Source: Methylotenera sp.
Lineage (GTDB): Bacteria; Pseudomonadota; Gammaproteobacteria; Burkholderiales; Methylophilaceae
Reading direction: 5' to 3'
NCBI GenBank assembly: GCA_030652995.1
Contig: JAUSAG010000015.1
Coordinates: 55,111-119,110, forward strand
Length of the DNA: 64,000 nt
Shown here: in pieces, positions 43,891-53,719 of the stretch
How positions within the stretch are numbered: position 1 is the first letter of the stretch
Layout: each line of letters begins with the position of its first letter
Translations under genes and position numbers: made by a program
The notes under the pieces: generated by a model
Seen by the model: the letters and a program-made list of their open reading frames with translations, nothing else
The model's database searches: none
Told to the model about the DNA's origin: nothing

Positions 43891-44835
43891 TTATACCAAA
43901 GTTAACCAACCTGCATGTTCGGCAGATTTACCTGTCACGACATCAAAATACAGTTTTTGTAATTGTTTTGTCATTGGGCCAGCTGTACCTGCGCCAATAC
44001 TGCGGCGGTCAAGCTCGCGGATAGGCGTGACTTCAGCCGCAGTGCCAGTAAAGAATGCTTCATCAGCGCCATACACTTCATCACGCGTGATGCGTTTTTC
44101 AATCACGGGAATACCTAACTCGCCAGCCAATTGAACGATGGTGTCACGGGTGATGCCTTCCAGAGCGCTAGTGAGATCAGGGGTGTAGAGTTTGCCATTA
44201 CGTACGATAAATACGTTTTCGCCTGAGCCTTCTGCTACAAAACCATCAACATCAAGTAATAAGGCTTCTTCGTAGCCATCAGCGGCTGCTTCTTGGTGCG
44301 CTAAAATGCTGTTCATGTAGTTACCGTTGGCTTTGGCTTTACACATAGTGATATTTACATGGTGGCGCGAGAACGACGAAGTTTTTACACGAATACCATT
44401 GTCTAGCGCCTCTTGTCCCATATACGCGCCCCATTTCCATGCGGCGACAATCACGTGGGTTGAGAGTGTTTTTGCAGAGATGCCCATTGCTTCAGCACCG
44501 TAAAATGCCATTGGGCGTAGGTAAGCAGACTCTAACTTATTGTCACGCACGGCGGCTAGTTGCGCTGCCATGAGCTCTTCTTTAGTATAGGGTAGCTTCA
44601 TGCCGAGAATGTGCGCAGAGCGAAATAATCTATCGGTATGTTCTTTTAAACGGAAAATGGCAGTGCCTTTATCCGTTTTATATGCGCGAACGCCTTCAAA
44701 TACACCCATGCCGTAGTGCAAGGTGTGGGTTAAAACATGGGTGGTGGCATCGCGCCAGTTTACCATTTTGCCATCGTACCAAATTACGCCATCGCGGTCT
44801 GCCATACCGCCAGAAGTTGCTACAGGGTTCGCCAT
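43891..44835 (-). CDS. ilvE: Branched-chain amino acid aminotransferase
   Basis: The 314-residue fold-type IV PLP enzyme shows MADRDGVIWYDGKMVNW, FEGVRAYKT, the PLP lysine segment NITMCKAKANGNYMNS, EALLLDVDGFVAEGSGENVF and TRDEVYGADEAFFTGTAAEVTPI. It makes or degrades leucine, isoleucine and valine by transamination with glutamate. A zinc-finger gene follows on the same strand. No upstream attenuator was seen. Confidence 0.95.
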   Translation of the reverse strand: MANPVATSGGMADRDGVIWYDGKMVNWRDATTHVLTHTLHYGMGVFEGVRAYKTDKGTAIFRLKEHTDRLFRSAHILGMKLPYTKEELMAAQLAAVRDNKLESAYLRPMAFYGAEAMGISAKTLSTHVIVAAWKWGAYMGQEALDNGIRVKTSSFSRHHVNITMCKAKANGNYMNSILAHQEAAADGYEEALLLDVDGFVAEGSGENVFIVRNGKLYTPDLTSALEGITRDTIVQLAGELGIPVIEKRITRDEVYGADEAFFTGTAAEVTPIRELDRRSIGAGTAGPMTKQLQKLYFDVVTGKSAEHAGWLTLV

Positions 44836-44965
44836 GCTTTATCCTTAAAAGTGCTTGAGTTTTGCAAAAAACATTATTGTAAACGAGTGCGCACTTGCTT
44901 TGCAGTATATTCTCAATTTTGCGCGTAAAATTACATGCTTAAATGCTTTTATTCAAGGAGTAGTG

Positions 44966-45541
44966 ATGCGAAATTTATTGTTAGCAGTACTTATGGCGCT
45001 ATTAAGTGCATGTCAGCCCACGGCTCAAAACAGCCAATTCATCGCTACCGATATTACAGGTGCAGATTTTGCGCAAACCTTAAATTTAACTGACCACACA
45101 GGTAAGCCAAGTTCGTTAACGGATTTTAACGGTAAGGTAGTCGCCCTGTTTTTTGGCTACACGCACTGTCCTGATGTTTGCCCCACTACCATGGCTGACT
45201 TTAAACAAACCATGAAGTTGTTAGGCACGCAGGCAGATGAGCTACAAGTACTTTTTGTTACACTTGACCCTGAGCGCGATACACAACAGGTGCTTGCGCA
45301 ATATGTGCCGGCATTTGATACACGTTTTATTGGGTTGCGCGGAAGTACAAAAGAAATTGATGAGGCCGCAAAGAACTTTAAAATTTTTGCTGCCAAGGTC
45401 GAAAGCAAAGGTAAAAGTGGCTATACCATAGACCATAGTGCGGGGGTTTATATGTTTGATAAAACAGGAAAAATCAGGCTTTATGTTGATTACGGAACAA
45501 AGCCTGCCGATATTGCTGCTGATATTAAGAAGTTGCTTTAA
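44966..45541 (+). CDS. SCO1/SenC-type copper-binding lipoprotein
   Basis: The 192-residue protein starts at ATG 44966 with a CAAGGAG site; the 44855 track start is upstream of that. A lipobox (LMALLSAC) suggests membrane anchoring. The thioredoxin-like fold has the copper motif CPDVCP and a later histidine (TIDHSAGVYMF). SCO proteins deliver copper to cytochrome c oxidase CuA or act in redox sensing. It lies alone between ilvE and the peptidase gene. Confidence 0.9.
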   Translation: MRNLLLAVLMALLSACQPTAQNSQFIATDITGADFAQTLNLTDHTGKPSSLTDFNGKVVALFFGYTHCPDVCPTTMADFKQTMKLLGTQADELQVLFVTLDPERDTQQVLAQYVPAFDTRFIGLRGSTKEIDEAAKNFKIFAAKVESKGKSGYTIDHSAGVYMFDKTGKIRLYVDYGTKPADIAADIKKLL

Positions 45542-45575
45542 ATTAGGGGTTGTTTTTTTATAGGCGAGTATGTAT

Positions 45576-45609
45576 TTTATATTTGATGTAGCTTTATATT
45601 TGATGTAGC
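45576..45609. repeat. Exact 17-bp tandem duplication at a stop codon
   Basis: TTTATATTTGATGTAGC is present twice in direct contact (45576-45592 and 45593-45609). The stop of the following minus-strand gene lies in the second copy. Confidence 0.8.
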
Positions 45610-46301
45610 TTGGGCGACCAAGCTTTCAACTCTTTTTCTGCCATTTTGTAGTCAGGGTAAATACTCGCTACGACCGCCCAAAATCTGACTGAATGATTCA
45701 TTTCTTTTAAGTGCGCCAGCTCATGGCAAACCACATAATTGATAATATGTGGGGGTGCTTGTAGCAAGCGCCAATTAAGTCGCACTTCTTTTTTTGAGTT
45801 GCAACTGCCCCAACGTGAGCGTGCGTTGGATAAAAATAAAGTGGGCACAGGCACACCTAGTTTGGTCGAAAATAATGTCAAGCGCCTGGAAAAATCTGTC
45901 AGCGCCTGCTTTTTGTACCATTGCAGCACCTTGCGAGCCACTGCGCTGGGCTCGTTGTGATTTGGCATCGCCAATTGCAAAACTCCAGGGGCATAATCAA
46001 CGGCTCTGGAACGTACGTCATGCTGAAGCGCTAATGCGATTGTGTTACCCAGTAGCCATAGTTGCTCGCCATGTTGCCATTGCATCGTGGGGATTTTATT
46101 GGTGCTTAACGCGTCTAGTTTTTTGCGTATCCAGTCTGCTTTTAGCACAATGAGGCTTTCAAGCTGCGATTGCGAAATTCGTTTGGGCGCGTGGATCACC
46201 AAACCGGTGGCGGTGATTTTCAGCCCGACGGTTCGGCGTTGGCGGTGCTCTAACTGGTAATGTAATTGTTGCCCACCGGGCAATGTCAGGGTGTGGCTCA
46301 T
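45594..46301 (-). CDS. YgjP/SprT-like zinc metallopeptidase (DUF45)
   Basis: The 235-residue protein contains YVVCHELAHLKEMNHSVRFW, the HExxH zinc site with a later histidine ligand, and SRWGSCNSKKEVRLNWRL before it, both typical for the UPF0227/YgjP group. Role in bacteria is unclear. The stop codon lies within a duplicated 17-bp segment. It follows plsC and gmhB on the same strand. Confidence 0.88.
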   Translation of the reverse strand: MSHTLTLPGGQQLHYQLEHRQRRTVGLKITATGLVIHAPKRISQSQLESLIVLKADWIRKKLDALSTNKIPTMQWQHGEQLWLLGNTIALALQHDVRSRAVDYAPGVLQLAMPNHNEPSAVARKVLQWYKKQALTDFSRRLTLFSTKLGVPVPTLFLSNARSRWGSCNSKKEVRLNWRLLQAPPHIINYVVCHELAHLKEMNHSVRFWAVVASIYPDYKMAEKELKAWSPKLHQI

Positions 46302-46308
46302 GCGCTAA

Positions 46309-47016
46309 TTAAACATTTAATGTTGCCATTTCAGTTTCAATCCAATGCTCAACTTGTTTGTTCAGCGCATCGGCTTTTAAGCCAGTGGTTTGAATGGCTT
46401 TGCCGATATGGATTTGGATGATGCCTGGTTTTTTGATAAATGAATTTTTTGCCCAATATTCCCCTGCATTGTGTGCGACAGGCACTACTTGCGATTGGGT
46501 ATGTGTTGCTAACCATGCGCCGCCGATGTGATATTTGCCGTGCTCACCTGGTGCTTTGCGCGTCCCTTCAGGAAATATCACTACCCAAAAGCCTTTGTCT
46601 AACCTTGCCTTGCCGTTAGCAGCTAATTTTTTTAATGCGTCGCGGCCGGCACTGCGATCAATGGCTATTGGCGATGACATGGCTAAGCCCCAGCCAAATA
46701 TCGGAATGAGTAATAATTCACGTTTGAGCACATAAACCTGGGTCGGAAAAATAGACTGAAACGCCAGTGTTTCCCACGCAGACTGATGTTTTGCAAGAAT
46801 AATGCTGGGGGAAGTCGGTATATTTTCCAGCCCGGTAATTTGATGGCGAATATTGCACGTGACGCGCAACCACCACAGCATGCTGCGCGCCCAGCCGGAA
46901 ATCAATACGTTGCGGGTGAGTGGGTTAAGTGGTAGTGACAGTAATGCAATGAGTGTAAATATGGGCGCAGTAACAATTTGCCCCAATAAGAATAGTGATG
47001 AGCGTAAAAATAGCAT
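46309..47016 (-). CDS. plsC: 1-acyl-sn-glycerol-3-phosphate acyltransferase
   Basis: The 235-residue membrane-associated protein has the acyltransferase boxes LAKHQSAWETL and VIFPEGTRKAPG. It adds the second acyl chain to lysophosphatidic acid in phospholipid synthesis. The conserved HX4D reads HQSAWE, a known variation. It is 2 nt after gmhB and probably cotranscribed with it. Confidence 0.88.
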   Translation of the reverse strand: MLFLRSSLFLLGQIVTAPIFTLIALLSLPLNPLTRNVLISGWARSMLWWLRVTCNIRHQITGLENIPTSPSIILAKHQSAWETLAFQSIFPTQVYVLKRELLLIPIFGWGLAMSSPIAIDRSAGRDALKKLAANGKARLDKGFWVVIFPEGTRKAPGEHGKYHIGGAWLATHTQSQVVPVAHNAGEYWAKNSFIKKPGIIQIHIGKAIQTTGLKADALNKQVEHWIETEMATLNV

Positions 47017-47018
47017 GC

Positions 47019-47561
47019 TTAGGTATTTTCTGAAATGATATGTTGCACAGCCTCATTCAAATCGGCAAAAATTAGTGTATTTTTTGGCAAACTACCAGTT
47101 TTAATGGTTTCTTCACCCTTGCCTGTGCGCACTAAAATTGGTCGGCAACCCGCGTCGGCAAAGGCTTGTAAGTCTCTAAAAGCATCACCAACTGCAAAAA
47201 CTTGATTCAACTCCACTGAAAAGCGTTTGCCAATTTCTTTAATCATGCCAATTTTTGGTTTGCGGCAATCGCAATGATCATCCGCTGAGTGTGGGCAGTA
47301 AAATACAGCATCAATGCGCCCGCCAACCAGTGCTAACTCACGGTGCATTTTGTCGTGGATGCTATTGAGTGTTGCCATATCAAATAAACCGCGGCTGATA
47401 CCAGATTGGTTAGTGGCAATAGCGACTCTAAAACCTGACTGGTTGAGCAGAGCAATCGCCTCAAGGCTTCCTGGGATTGCAATCCATTCGTTTGGATTCT
47501 TAATGAAATTAGTGGAGTCTTTATTGATCACGCCGTCGCGGTCGAGGATGACAAGTTTCAT
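47019..47561 (-). CDS. gmhB: D-glycero-beta-D-manno-heptose 1,7-bisphosphate 7-phosphatase
   Basis: The 180-residue HAD phosphatase has LDRDGVINKDS, NQSGISRGL and the zinc loop FYCPHSADDHCDCRKP. It dephosphorylates heptose bisphosphate in lipopolysaccharide inner-core synthesis. It follows glyS, and its neighbours match the conserved betaproteobacterial order. Confidence 0.92.
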   Translation of the reverse strand: MKLVILDRDGVINKDSTNFIKNPNEWIAIPGSLEAIALLNQSGFRVAIATNQSGISRGLFDMATLNSIHDKMHRELALVGGRIDAVFYCPHSADDHCDCRKPKIGMIKEIGKRFSVELNQVFAVGDAFRDLQAFADAGCRPILVRTGKGEETIKTGSLPKNTLIFADLNEAVQHIISENT

Positions 47562-47578
47562 AGGGTTGTTCCACCGTT

Positions 47579-47679
47579 ACCATGACGGTTCCCTGAGCTT
47601 GACGAAGGGTGGTGAAAATCTACCTTCTTATTCAATTCACTAATACCCTTCGACAAACTCAGGGTGCAGTCGTCATGGT
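47579..47679. repeat. Large imperfect inverted repeat of the CCCTTCGACAAACTCAGGG type
   Basis: CCCTGAGCTTGACGAAGGG (47591-47609) pairs with CCCTTCGACAAACTCAGGG (47646-47664), and the outer arms ACCATGAC and GTCATGGT pair too. It lies between glyS and gmhB. This resembles a repeat spread widely across bacterial intergenic DNA. Confidence 0.75.
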
Positions 47680-47693
47680 GAAATCTAAGCATG

Positions 47694-49805
47694 TTAACCT
47701 GCCAACTTAGATAAATCGGCCACGCGGTTCATCGCTTGGTGCAACGTTGCTAATAAACCAAGGCGATTTGCCTTGAGCGCTGGGTCATCTGCATTCACCA
47801 TCACGTTGTCGAAGAAGTCATCTACGGGTGCTTTTAATGCGGCAAGTGCTGAAAGTGAGGCCGTGTAATCACCGCTTTCAAACAGTTTATCCGCTTCTGG
47901 TTTTACTAGACTCAAAGCGGTGTTGAGCGCAATTTCGGCAGGCTCTTGCAGTAAGTTAGCATTTACTTCAGCCTTCACTTCGCCTTCTGCTTTTTTCAGA
48001 ATGTTACTGATGCGCTTGTTGGCAGCAGCGAGAGCAGGTGCCTCGGCTAACTCAGAGAATGTACTTACAGCAGCAAGACGTTGAGGCACTTCACTTAACA
48101 TTGCGGGGTCAAGTGATAGCACTGCATCTACGTCTTGTGGCGTTGCACCTTGATCGCGTAAGTTGACGCTTAGGCGGTCAAAACAAAACTCTTTAATGGC
48201 TTGTATTGTTGATGTGTTGTTGCCAGATTCATTAGAAAATTCTGAGAGTACATTTTGAATAAGCGTTTCAAATGGTAAGGGCAATTTGCTTTCAATCAGC
48301 ATACGGATAATACCTAATGCCTGGCGACGAAGGGCAAACGGGTCTTTATCGCCAGTGGGTTTCTCGCCGATGCTAAATAGTCCGACCAAGGTTTCCAGTT
48401 TGTCTGCCAATGCTACGGCGATCCCTACCTGATTGCGGGGTAAATCATCACCAGCAAAACGTGGTTTGTAGTGGTCTTCAATCGCAAAGGCGACGTCATC
48501 TTCCCAACCTTCATGTTGTGCGTAGTAGCGCCCCATGATGCCTTGCAGTTCAGGGAACTCGCCCACCATGTCGGTGAGTAAATCGGTTTTTGCCAACTTT
48601 GCAGCAAAGTCAGCCTTATCGGCTAATGCTTTACCGCCAAGTTGCTCGCCGATAGCTTTGGCTATAGCGCAGACTCTTTGTGTACGCTCTCCTTGTGAGC
48701 CAAGCTTGTTGTGGTAAACCACTTTATTTAAACTGCCAATACGTGATTCCAATGTTTTCTTGCGGTCTTGATCAAAGAAGAATTTAGCATCTGCTAGGCG
48801 TGGGCGTACCACGCGCTCATTACCGCCAATCACGGCACTTGGGTCAGCAGGGTTGATGTTCGAAACAATTAGAAACTTGTTCGTTAGCTTGCCGTCGTTG
48901 TCGAGTAGCGGGAAGTACTTTTGATTCGCCTTCATGGTAAGAATCAAACACTCCTGCGGTACTTCCAAGTAGATTTGTTCAAACTGGCCGAGTAGCACAT
49001 TTGGGCGTTCTACCAGGGCGGTGACTTCATCTAACAGTGCATCATCCTCAATCGGCGTAAGACCTTGCTTAGTAGCTGCAGCATTGAGTTGGCGTTCAAT
49101 CTCGGCACGGCGCTCAGCAAAGCTGGCAATCACTGCGCCTTCGGTTTTAAGTTGCGCGGCATAGGTGTCAGCATTTTTCAAGATAACGGGTGATACTGCG
49201 GCTTCAAACCGGTGACCTTGTGTTTGGTTGCCAGCAGTTAAGCCAAGTACGCTAATGGCGACAATATTTTCACCATGCAATGCAACCAAGCTATGCGCTG
49301 GGCGTACAAAATTAACGCTGCTCCAGCCATCTGCTAATTGATAGGTCATGACTTTCGGAATTGGCAGTTTTTGAATCGCTTCCTCGATGGCTTTTTGCAA
49401 CCCATCGCTAAGTACAGCACCTTGTTGTGTAACTTCTAAGAATAGCGCCTCGCTTTTACCATCCATCTGCTTGGTTAGTCTAGATACGGCAGTTTCATCC
49501 AAGCCCATTCCGTTTAGGCGTTTGATCAGTGCTGGCGTAGCGTTGCCATTAGCATCTAAACCTACACTTACAGGCATGAGTTTTTGTGTGGAGGTTTTAT
49601 CTAGCGCCACCTCAAGAATTTGAGTGGCATGCACAGCCAAACGGCGCGGCGAAGCATAAGCCGTTACAACGGAATTTTCTGCGCTTAAACCTTGCGCTTT
49701 AAGTGACTCAAATAATACGCTGGAAAAAGCTTCGCCTAGCTTATTTAAAGCTTTAGGCGGTAGTTCTTCTACAAATAGTTCTACGAGTAAATTTTTTTCT
49801 GACAT
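47694..49805 (-). CDS. glyS: Glycyl-tRNA synthetase beta subunit
   Basis: The protein has about 703 residues from ATG 49805; the track start at 49823 adds six weakly supported residues. N-terminal LVELFVEELPPKAL and LVGLFSIGEKPTGDKDPFALRRQALGIIR are family marks. The beta subunit binds tRNA-Gly and works with the alpha subunit GlyQ. It lies 114 nt downstream of glyQ in the same direction. Confidence 0.97.
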   Translation of the reverse strand: MSEKNLLVELFVEELPPKALNKLGEAFSSVLFESLKAQGLSAENSVVTAYASPRRLAVHATQILEVALDKTSTQKLMPVSVGLDANGNATPALIKRLNGMGLDETAVSRLTKQMDGKSEALFLEVTQQGAVLSDGLQKAIEEAIQKLPIPKVMTYQLADGWSSVNFVRPAHSLVALHGENIVAISVLGLTAGNQTQGHRFEAAVSPVILKNADTYAAQLKTEGAVIASFAERRAEIERQLNAAATKQGLTPIEDDALLDEVTALVERPNVLLGQFEQIYLEVPQECLILTMKANQKYFPLLDNDGKLTNKFLIVSNINPADPSAVIGGNERVVRPRLADAKFFFDQDRKKTLESRIGSLNKVVYHNKLGSQGERTQRVCAIAKAIGEQLGGKALADKADFAAKLAKTDLLTDMVGEFPELQGIMGRYYAQHEGWEDDVAFAIEDHYKPRFAGDDLPRNQVGIAVALADKLETLVGLFSIGEKPTGDKDPFALRRQALGIIRMLIESKLPLPFETLIQNVLSEFSNESGNNTSTIQAIKEFCFDRLSVNLRDQGATPQDVDAVLSLDPAMLSEVPQRLAAVSTFSELAEAPALAAANKRISNILKKAEGEVKAEVNANLLQEPAEIALNTALSLVKPEADKLFESGDYTASLSALAALKAPVDDFFDNVMVNADDPALKANRLGLLATLHQAMNRVADLSKLAG

Positions 49806-49823
49806 TTTTATATTCCGGTTCAT

Positions 49824-49850
49824 GTACCACAGGCACTTCGATTTTTTAAG
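49824..49850. repeat. 27-bp direct repeat, copy between glyQ and glyS
   Basis: GTACCACAGGCACT followed by TCGATTTTTT matches 50980-51006 with two mismatches. It lies just upstream of glyS. Confidence 0.75.
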
Positions 49851-49918
49851 GATTAAATTACTTAAAAAAATCGTCTGTATTCGTGCAAAAGATTGCGCGA
49901 ATTCTTAACCCCTACAGG

Positions 49919-50857
49919 TTACGCTGCTTCTTTTTTCTTTAAATCCGCTAACACTTCATCCGCCCAATCTTTTGGTGCCATCGGGAAGCCCAATCTAGCA
50001 CGGCTATCCAAGTAACTTGCGGCAACAGAGCGGGCCAAGTTACGAATGCGTCCGATATAACCGGCGCGCTCAGTCACAGAAATCGCACCGCGTGCATCCA
50101 GCAAATTAAACGTATGTGCTGCTTTAAGCACTTGTTCATAAGCTGGAAGGGCGAGTTTATTTTCAACTAAGTGTTGTGCCTGTTTTTCATACGCATTAAA
50201 TGCGGTAAACAAAAACTCGGCATCCGAATGTTCAAAGTTGTAGGCACTTTGTTCTTGTTCATTTTGCAGATACACGTCACCGTAGCTTAAACGCTCTCCA
50301 TTTAAACCCGTTGTCCAGGTTAAATCATAAACGTTATCCACTCCTTGCAGATACATAGCTAAGCGCTCTAAGCCGTAAGTAATTTCACCCGTAATCGGCT
50401 TGCAGTTAATGCCACCCACTTGCTGAAAATAGGTGAATTGTGTGACCTCCATACCGTTCAACCAAACTTCCCAACCTAAGCCCCATGCACCTAGCGTTGG
50501 ATTTTCCCAGTCGTCTTCTACAAACCGGATATCATTCTTTTTTAAGTCAAAGCCAAGTGCCTCAAGAGAGCCTAAATAAAGCGCTAAAATATCGGCAGGT
50601 GCGGGTTTGAGAACTACTTGAAATTGGTAGTAGTGCTGCAAGCGATTTGGATTTTCACCATAACGGCCATCTTTAGGGCGGCGACTGGGCTGTACGTAGG
50701 CGGCTCTCCATGGCTCTGGGCCGAGTGAGCGTAGAAAGGTCGCGGTGTGCGATGTCCCCGCGCCGACTTCCATGTCGTAAGATTGCAACAAGGCGCAACC
50801 GCGTTCAGACCAGTAGTTTTGTAGCGTGAGAATAATTTGTTGAAATGTTAAAGCCAT
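49919..50857 (-). CDS. glyQ: Glycyl-tRNA synthetase alpha subunit
   Basis: The 312-residue class II synthetase subunit has [24 protein letters not shown], the amino acid and ATP binding segments [29 protein letters not shown], and [13 protein letters not shown]. It forms an alpha2beta2 enzyme with GlyS. It follows lnt on the same strand with 262 nt between them. Confidence 0.98.
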   Translation of the reverse strand: MALTFQQIILTLQNYWSERGCALLQSYDMEVGAGTSHTATFLRSLGPEPWRAAYVQPSRRPKDGRYGENPNRLQHYYQFQVVLKPAPADILALYLGSLEALGFDLKKNDIRFVEDDWENPTLGAWGLGWEVWLNGMEVTQFTYFQQVGGINCKPITGEITYGLERLAMYLQGVDNVYDLTWTTGLNGERLSYGDVYLQNEQEQSAYNFEHSDAEFLFTAFNAYEKQAQHLVENKLALPAYEQVLKAAHTFNLLDARGAISVTERAGYIGRIRNLARSVAASYLDSRARLGFPMAPKDWADEVLADLKKKEAA

Positions 50858-50979
50858 GATGGTTTGATTAAACTTAAATGGTTGCTAAATGGGCGAAAAG
50901 GTGGATTTTACTTTGTTTTTCAGTCAAACCAAAGGTTTTAACTTGATGATTTAAGGGCGCCTCTATTAATTCAATTTCC

Positions 50980-51006
50980 GTACCACAGGCACTCCGATTT
51001 TCTAAG
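50980..51006. repeat. 27-bp direct repeat, copy between lnt and glyQ
   Basis: GTACCACAGGCACT followed by CCGATTTTCT is the partner of 49824-49850. Both copies lie in gaps next to glyQ, one on each side. Confidence 0.75.
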
Positions 51007-51119
51007 CACTAAAGTGCTTGAAAAGTCGCATGTCACGATACTGCGTTGCTCATAAAAAATTATTCCTTACATATCAACCATATGCTGCGTCACAATTTTT
51101 CACTCGCGCCTTGTCTCGC

Positions 51120-52658
51120 TTAACAACTTGAATTATTAGAGTTGCCCTTAATACGTTTCATCGCGTTGCGTCGCCAAACAAATGCAATCACGCTAAAACA
51201 AAAAATAATCAGCGGCCAGTTACCCCAGCGTACATAGGGTGTGGTGCCTTCGTAGCCTTGCGCTATGCCATTGAGTGTGGTTTGTGTGAAATGTGGCGCA
51301 TGTGCAAGCACGTAGCCTTTGTGATTGATGATGGCGGTGGCGCCCGTATTGGTGGCGCGTAACATCATGCGCCCAGTTTCGAGCGCGCGTGCTTGCGAAA
51401 ACTGCATGTGCTGATCAGCCGCATATGAAGTGCCGTACCACGCATCGTTGCTCACATTTACTAGCAGGGTGGCGGCCGGTAATTGGCGGATAATTTCTTC
51501 GCCAAAGACATCTTCATAGCAAATATTGACCGCAACTTTCTCACCTGCAATCGACATGGGTTGTTGGTACTTGTCACCGCGCGATAAATCGCTTAACGGC
51601 ATGTTGAGTAAGTCGCGGTATATCCAGCCAAAGGCCATTTTAAATGGTATAAACTCACCAAACGGTACGAGGTGTGATTTACGATACACTGCAGATTTTG
51701 AGCTACCTAGGCTGAATGTGCTGTTAAAGTATTCACCATTTTCACGTTCTACTAGCCCAAGCAAAATATCGCCGTTATTTTTGATGGCATGTTGCTGTAA
51801 TCGGATGCCAATATCAGCTGGAAGCTCGCTTGATAATACTGGGAGGGCGGTTTCTGGCATGATGATCAATTTAGCCGGGCTTGACTCTGCCATGGTGAGG
51901 TATCGGTTGAGCGTTTGATTGGCGATTTCAGGATCCCATTTCATATCTTGCGCGATATTGCCTTGCAATAAACTCACGCTGAGCGCGTTGCCATGCGGGG
52001 CAGTCCATTCAACCAGTTTCAATAATTGACCTGAAACAATAATGAGTATTAGCGCGAAAATGCCGTTTCGGCGCAAATTCATGGGTGCTGGTTTTTTGGC
52101 AAGCCAGAAGGCAACCAAGCTGGCAATAAATACGGCAATCAGGGTCACACCGTACACGCCGGTTATGGGCATGTAGCCGGCTAATGGACTATACGGCACT
52201 TGGCTGTAACCGATAGTTAGCCATGGAAATCCAGTAAAAATCCAGCTTCTTGCCCAGTCGGATAATGCCCAGAATATAGGGATGGCAATGATCATTATGC
52301 CAGGATTATTGTTAGAAAGACGTTTACTGAGTGCGCCGACTGCGGCAGGAAATAATGCCATAAATGCGGCCAAGACAAAGGTTGAAAATACCGCCATAAG
52401 GCTTGGCATGCCACCAAATGTGTGCAAACTAATGTAGATCCAGTAGATACCTGTGCCAAATAAGCCCAAACCATACACAAAGCCGTCAAGTGCGGCCTGC
52501 TTGGGGCTGTCAGTCAGATACCAGAAATAACATAAGCCTATCAGTGAAACGATACTGGCGGGGTAAAAGTAAAATGGTGAAAAACCTAATACGCAAAATG
52601 CGCCGAGCATAAGTAAGGATAATAATTTAAGCAATTTGTGCATAGTAAATAATGACAT
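51120..52658 (-). CDS. lnt: Apolipoprotein N-acyltransferase
   Basis: The 512-residue protein has about seven hydrophobic helices and a C-terminal nitrilase-like domain. The catalytic triad is visible: E (MPETALPV), K (YRKSHLVPFGEFIPF) and C (VNICYEDVFGEE). It adds the third acyl chain to lipoproteins at the inner membrane. Its usual partner corC lies nearby but is separated by mscL and one small gene. Confidence 0.95.
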   Translation of the reverse strand: MSLFTMHKLLKLLSLLMLGAFCVLGFSPFYFYPASIVSLIGLCYFWYLTDSPKQAALDGFVYGLGLFGTGIYWIYISLHTFGGMPSLMAVFSTFVLAAFMALFPAAVGALSKRLSNNNPGIMIIAIPIFWALSDWARSWIFTGFPWLTIGYSQVPYSPLAGYMPITGVYGVTLIAVFIASLVAFWLAKKPAPMNLRRNGIFALILIIVSGQLLKLVEWTAPHGNALSVSLLQGNIAQDMKWDPEIANQTLNRYLTMAESSPAKLIIMPETALPVLSSELPADIGIRLQQHAIKNNGDILLGLVERENGEYFNSTFSLGSSKSAVYRKSHLVPFGEFIPFKMAFGWIYRDLLNMPLSDLSRGDKYQQPMSIAGEKVAVNICYEDVFGEEIIRQLPAATLLVNVSNDAWYGTSYAADQHMQFSQARALETGRMMLRATNTGATAIINHKGYVLAHAPHFTQTTLNGIAQGYEGTTPYVRWGNWPLIIFCFSVIAFVWRRNAMKRIKGNSNNSSC

Positions 52659-52829
52659 GGGCCCAATTGTAGCTTGTTACGGCTTTAGATAACAAAAATT
52701 AACATTAAATCAGCGCGCCAAGATTGACATTCTAGATGCTTAAGCCCTATATTAAGTCTGCAAAAGCATTACATTACTTGCTGGAAAGCGTTAAATTAAA
52801 TATGAATGATTTTATTAAGGGAGATAGGG

Positions 52830-53252
52830 ATGAGTATAGCGTCAGAATTTAAACAATTTGCTTTAAAAGGCAATGTCATGGATTTAGCCGTGGGTGTCAT
52901 TATTGGCGCCGCGTTCGGGAAAATTGTCGATTCATTAGTGGGCGATATTATTATGCCGCTGATTGGAAAAATTATTGGCAGTGTGGATTTTACTAATATG
53001 TTTGTTGCATTAGCTGCAATTCCAGAAGGTAACGTGGGTACTTATGCCGCATTAAAAGCAGCAGGTGTCCCAATGTTGGCTTACGGTAACTTTTTAACGA
53101 TCGTCATTAACTTTGCTATTCTTGCATTTGTGATATTTATGTTAGTTAAACAAATGAATCGACTCAAAAAAGCCGAGGCCGCCGCAGCTCCTGCACCAAC
53201 ACCTGAAGATGTTGTGTTGTTGCGTGAGATTCGTGACGCATTGAAAAAGTAA
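52830..53252 (+). CDS. mscL: Large-conductance mechanosensitive channel
   Basis: The protein has 140 residues from ATG 52830 with an AGGGAGATAGGG site; the track start at 52806 is upstream. It shows [31 protein letters not shown] in the first helix and pore, [10 protein letters not shown], and a second helix [21 protein letters not shown], with a charged C-terminal bundle. It releases solutes upon hypoosmotic shock. It is on the strand opposite the flanking operon. Confidence 0.96.
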   Translation: MSIASEFKQFALKGNVMDLAVGVIIGAAFGKIVDSLVGDIIMPLIGKIIGSVDFTNMFVALAAIPEGNVGTYAALKAAGVPMLAYGNFLTIVINFAILAFVIFMLVKQMNRLKKAEAAAAPAPTPEDVVLLREIRDALKK

Positions 53253-53292
53253 TGCATCAATATTGAGAGTAGATCTCAAGCGTAAAGAATTA

Positions 53293-53316
53293 AAAAAGGG
53301 CTTAACAGCCCTTTTG
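53293..53316. terminator. Bidirectional terminator after mscL
   Basis: AAAAAAGGGCT, loop TAAC, AGCCCTTTT gives a hairpin with A and T runs on both sides, between mscL and the convergent small gene, and should serve both. Confidence 0.8.
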
Positions 53317-53335
53317 ATTCAATGAAGCGCGTGGT

Positions 53336-53719
53336 TTATTGAGGAAACTCATATTGCTTGCCACTTTCCGGCCCTTCTGCACCATCGTTATTCAAAAATG
53401 CGACCATCACAACTTTGTCGTCAATAAAATCCAGCTCGGTTGTTTCGTAATAAGCACCGTCGGCTGCCGTGTTAATAAAGTGATACAACCAAATAGAAGC
53501 CACCACCTTACCTGACCCTTTGATTTTCACATCATCGGCTTTTGCGGGCTCACCAAGCTGCTCAATTATTTCAGCTTTAGTGAAGCTGTTGATTGCCTTG
53601 ACGAATGCTTGTTCCTCTGTAGGAATCTCAGCTTTGAGGGAGGTATTTTCTTCTGCAACGGCAATCTGGGTGAATGAAATTTGCGCAATAGCCAGCCAAG
53701 CAAGTACTAAATATTTCAT
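53336..53719 (-). CDS. Small exported protein, SmpA/BamE-like layout
   Basis: The 127-residue protein has a signal peptide (AVAEEN cut near residue 23) and a domain with TKAEIIEQLGEPAKADDVKIKGSG then KVVASIWLYHFI, similar in layout to SmpA/BamE-type folds (start helix, LGxP turn, strands). The GGAG site supports the ATG. It converges on mscL and shares its terminator. No specific family was recognised. Confidence 0.55.
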   Translation of the reverse strand: MKYLVLAWLAIAQISFTQIAVAEENTSLKAEIPTEEQAFVKAINSFTKAEIIEQLGEPAKADDVKIKGSGKVVASIWLYHFINTAADGAYYETTELDFIDDKVVMVAFLNNDGAEGPESGKQYEFPQ

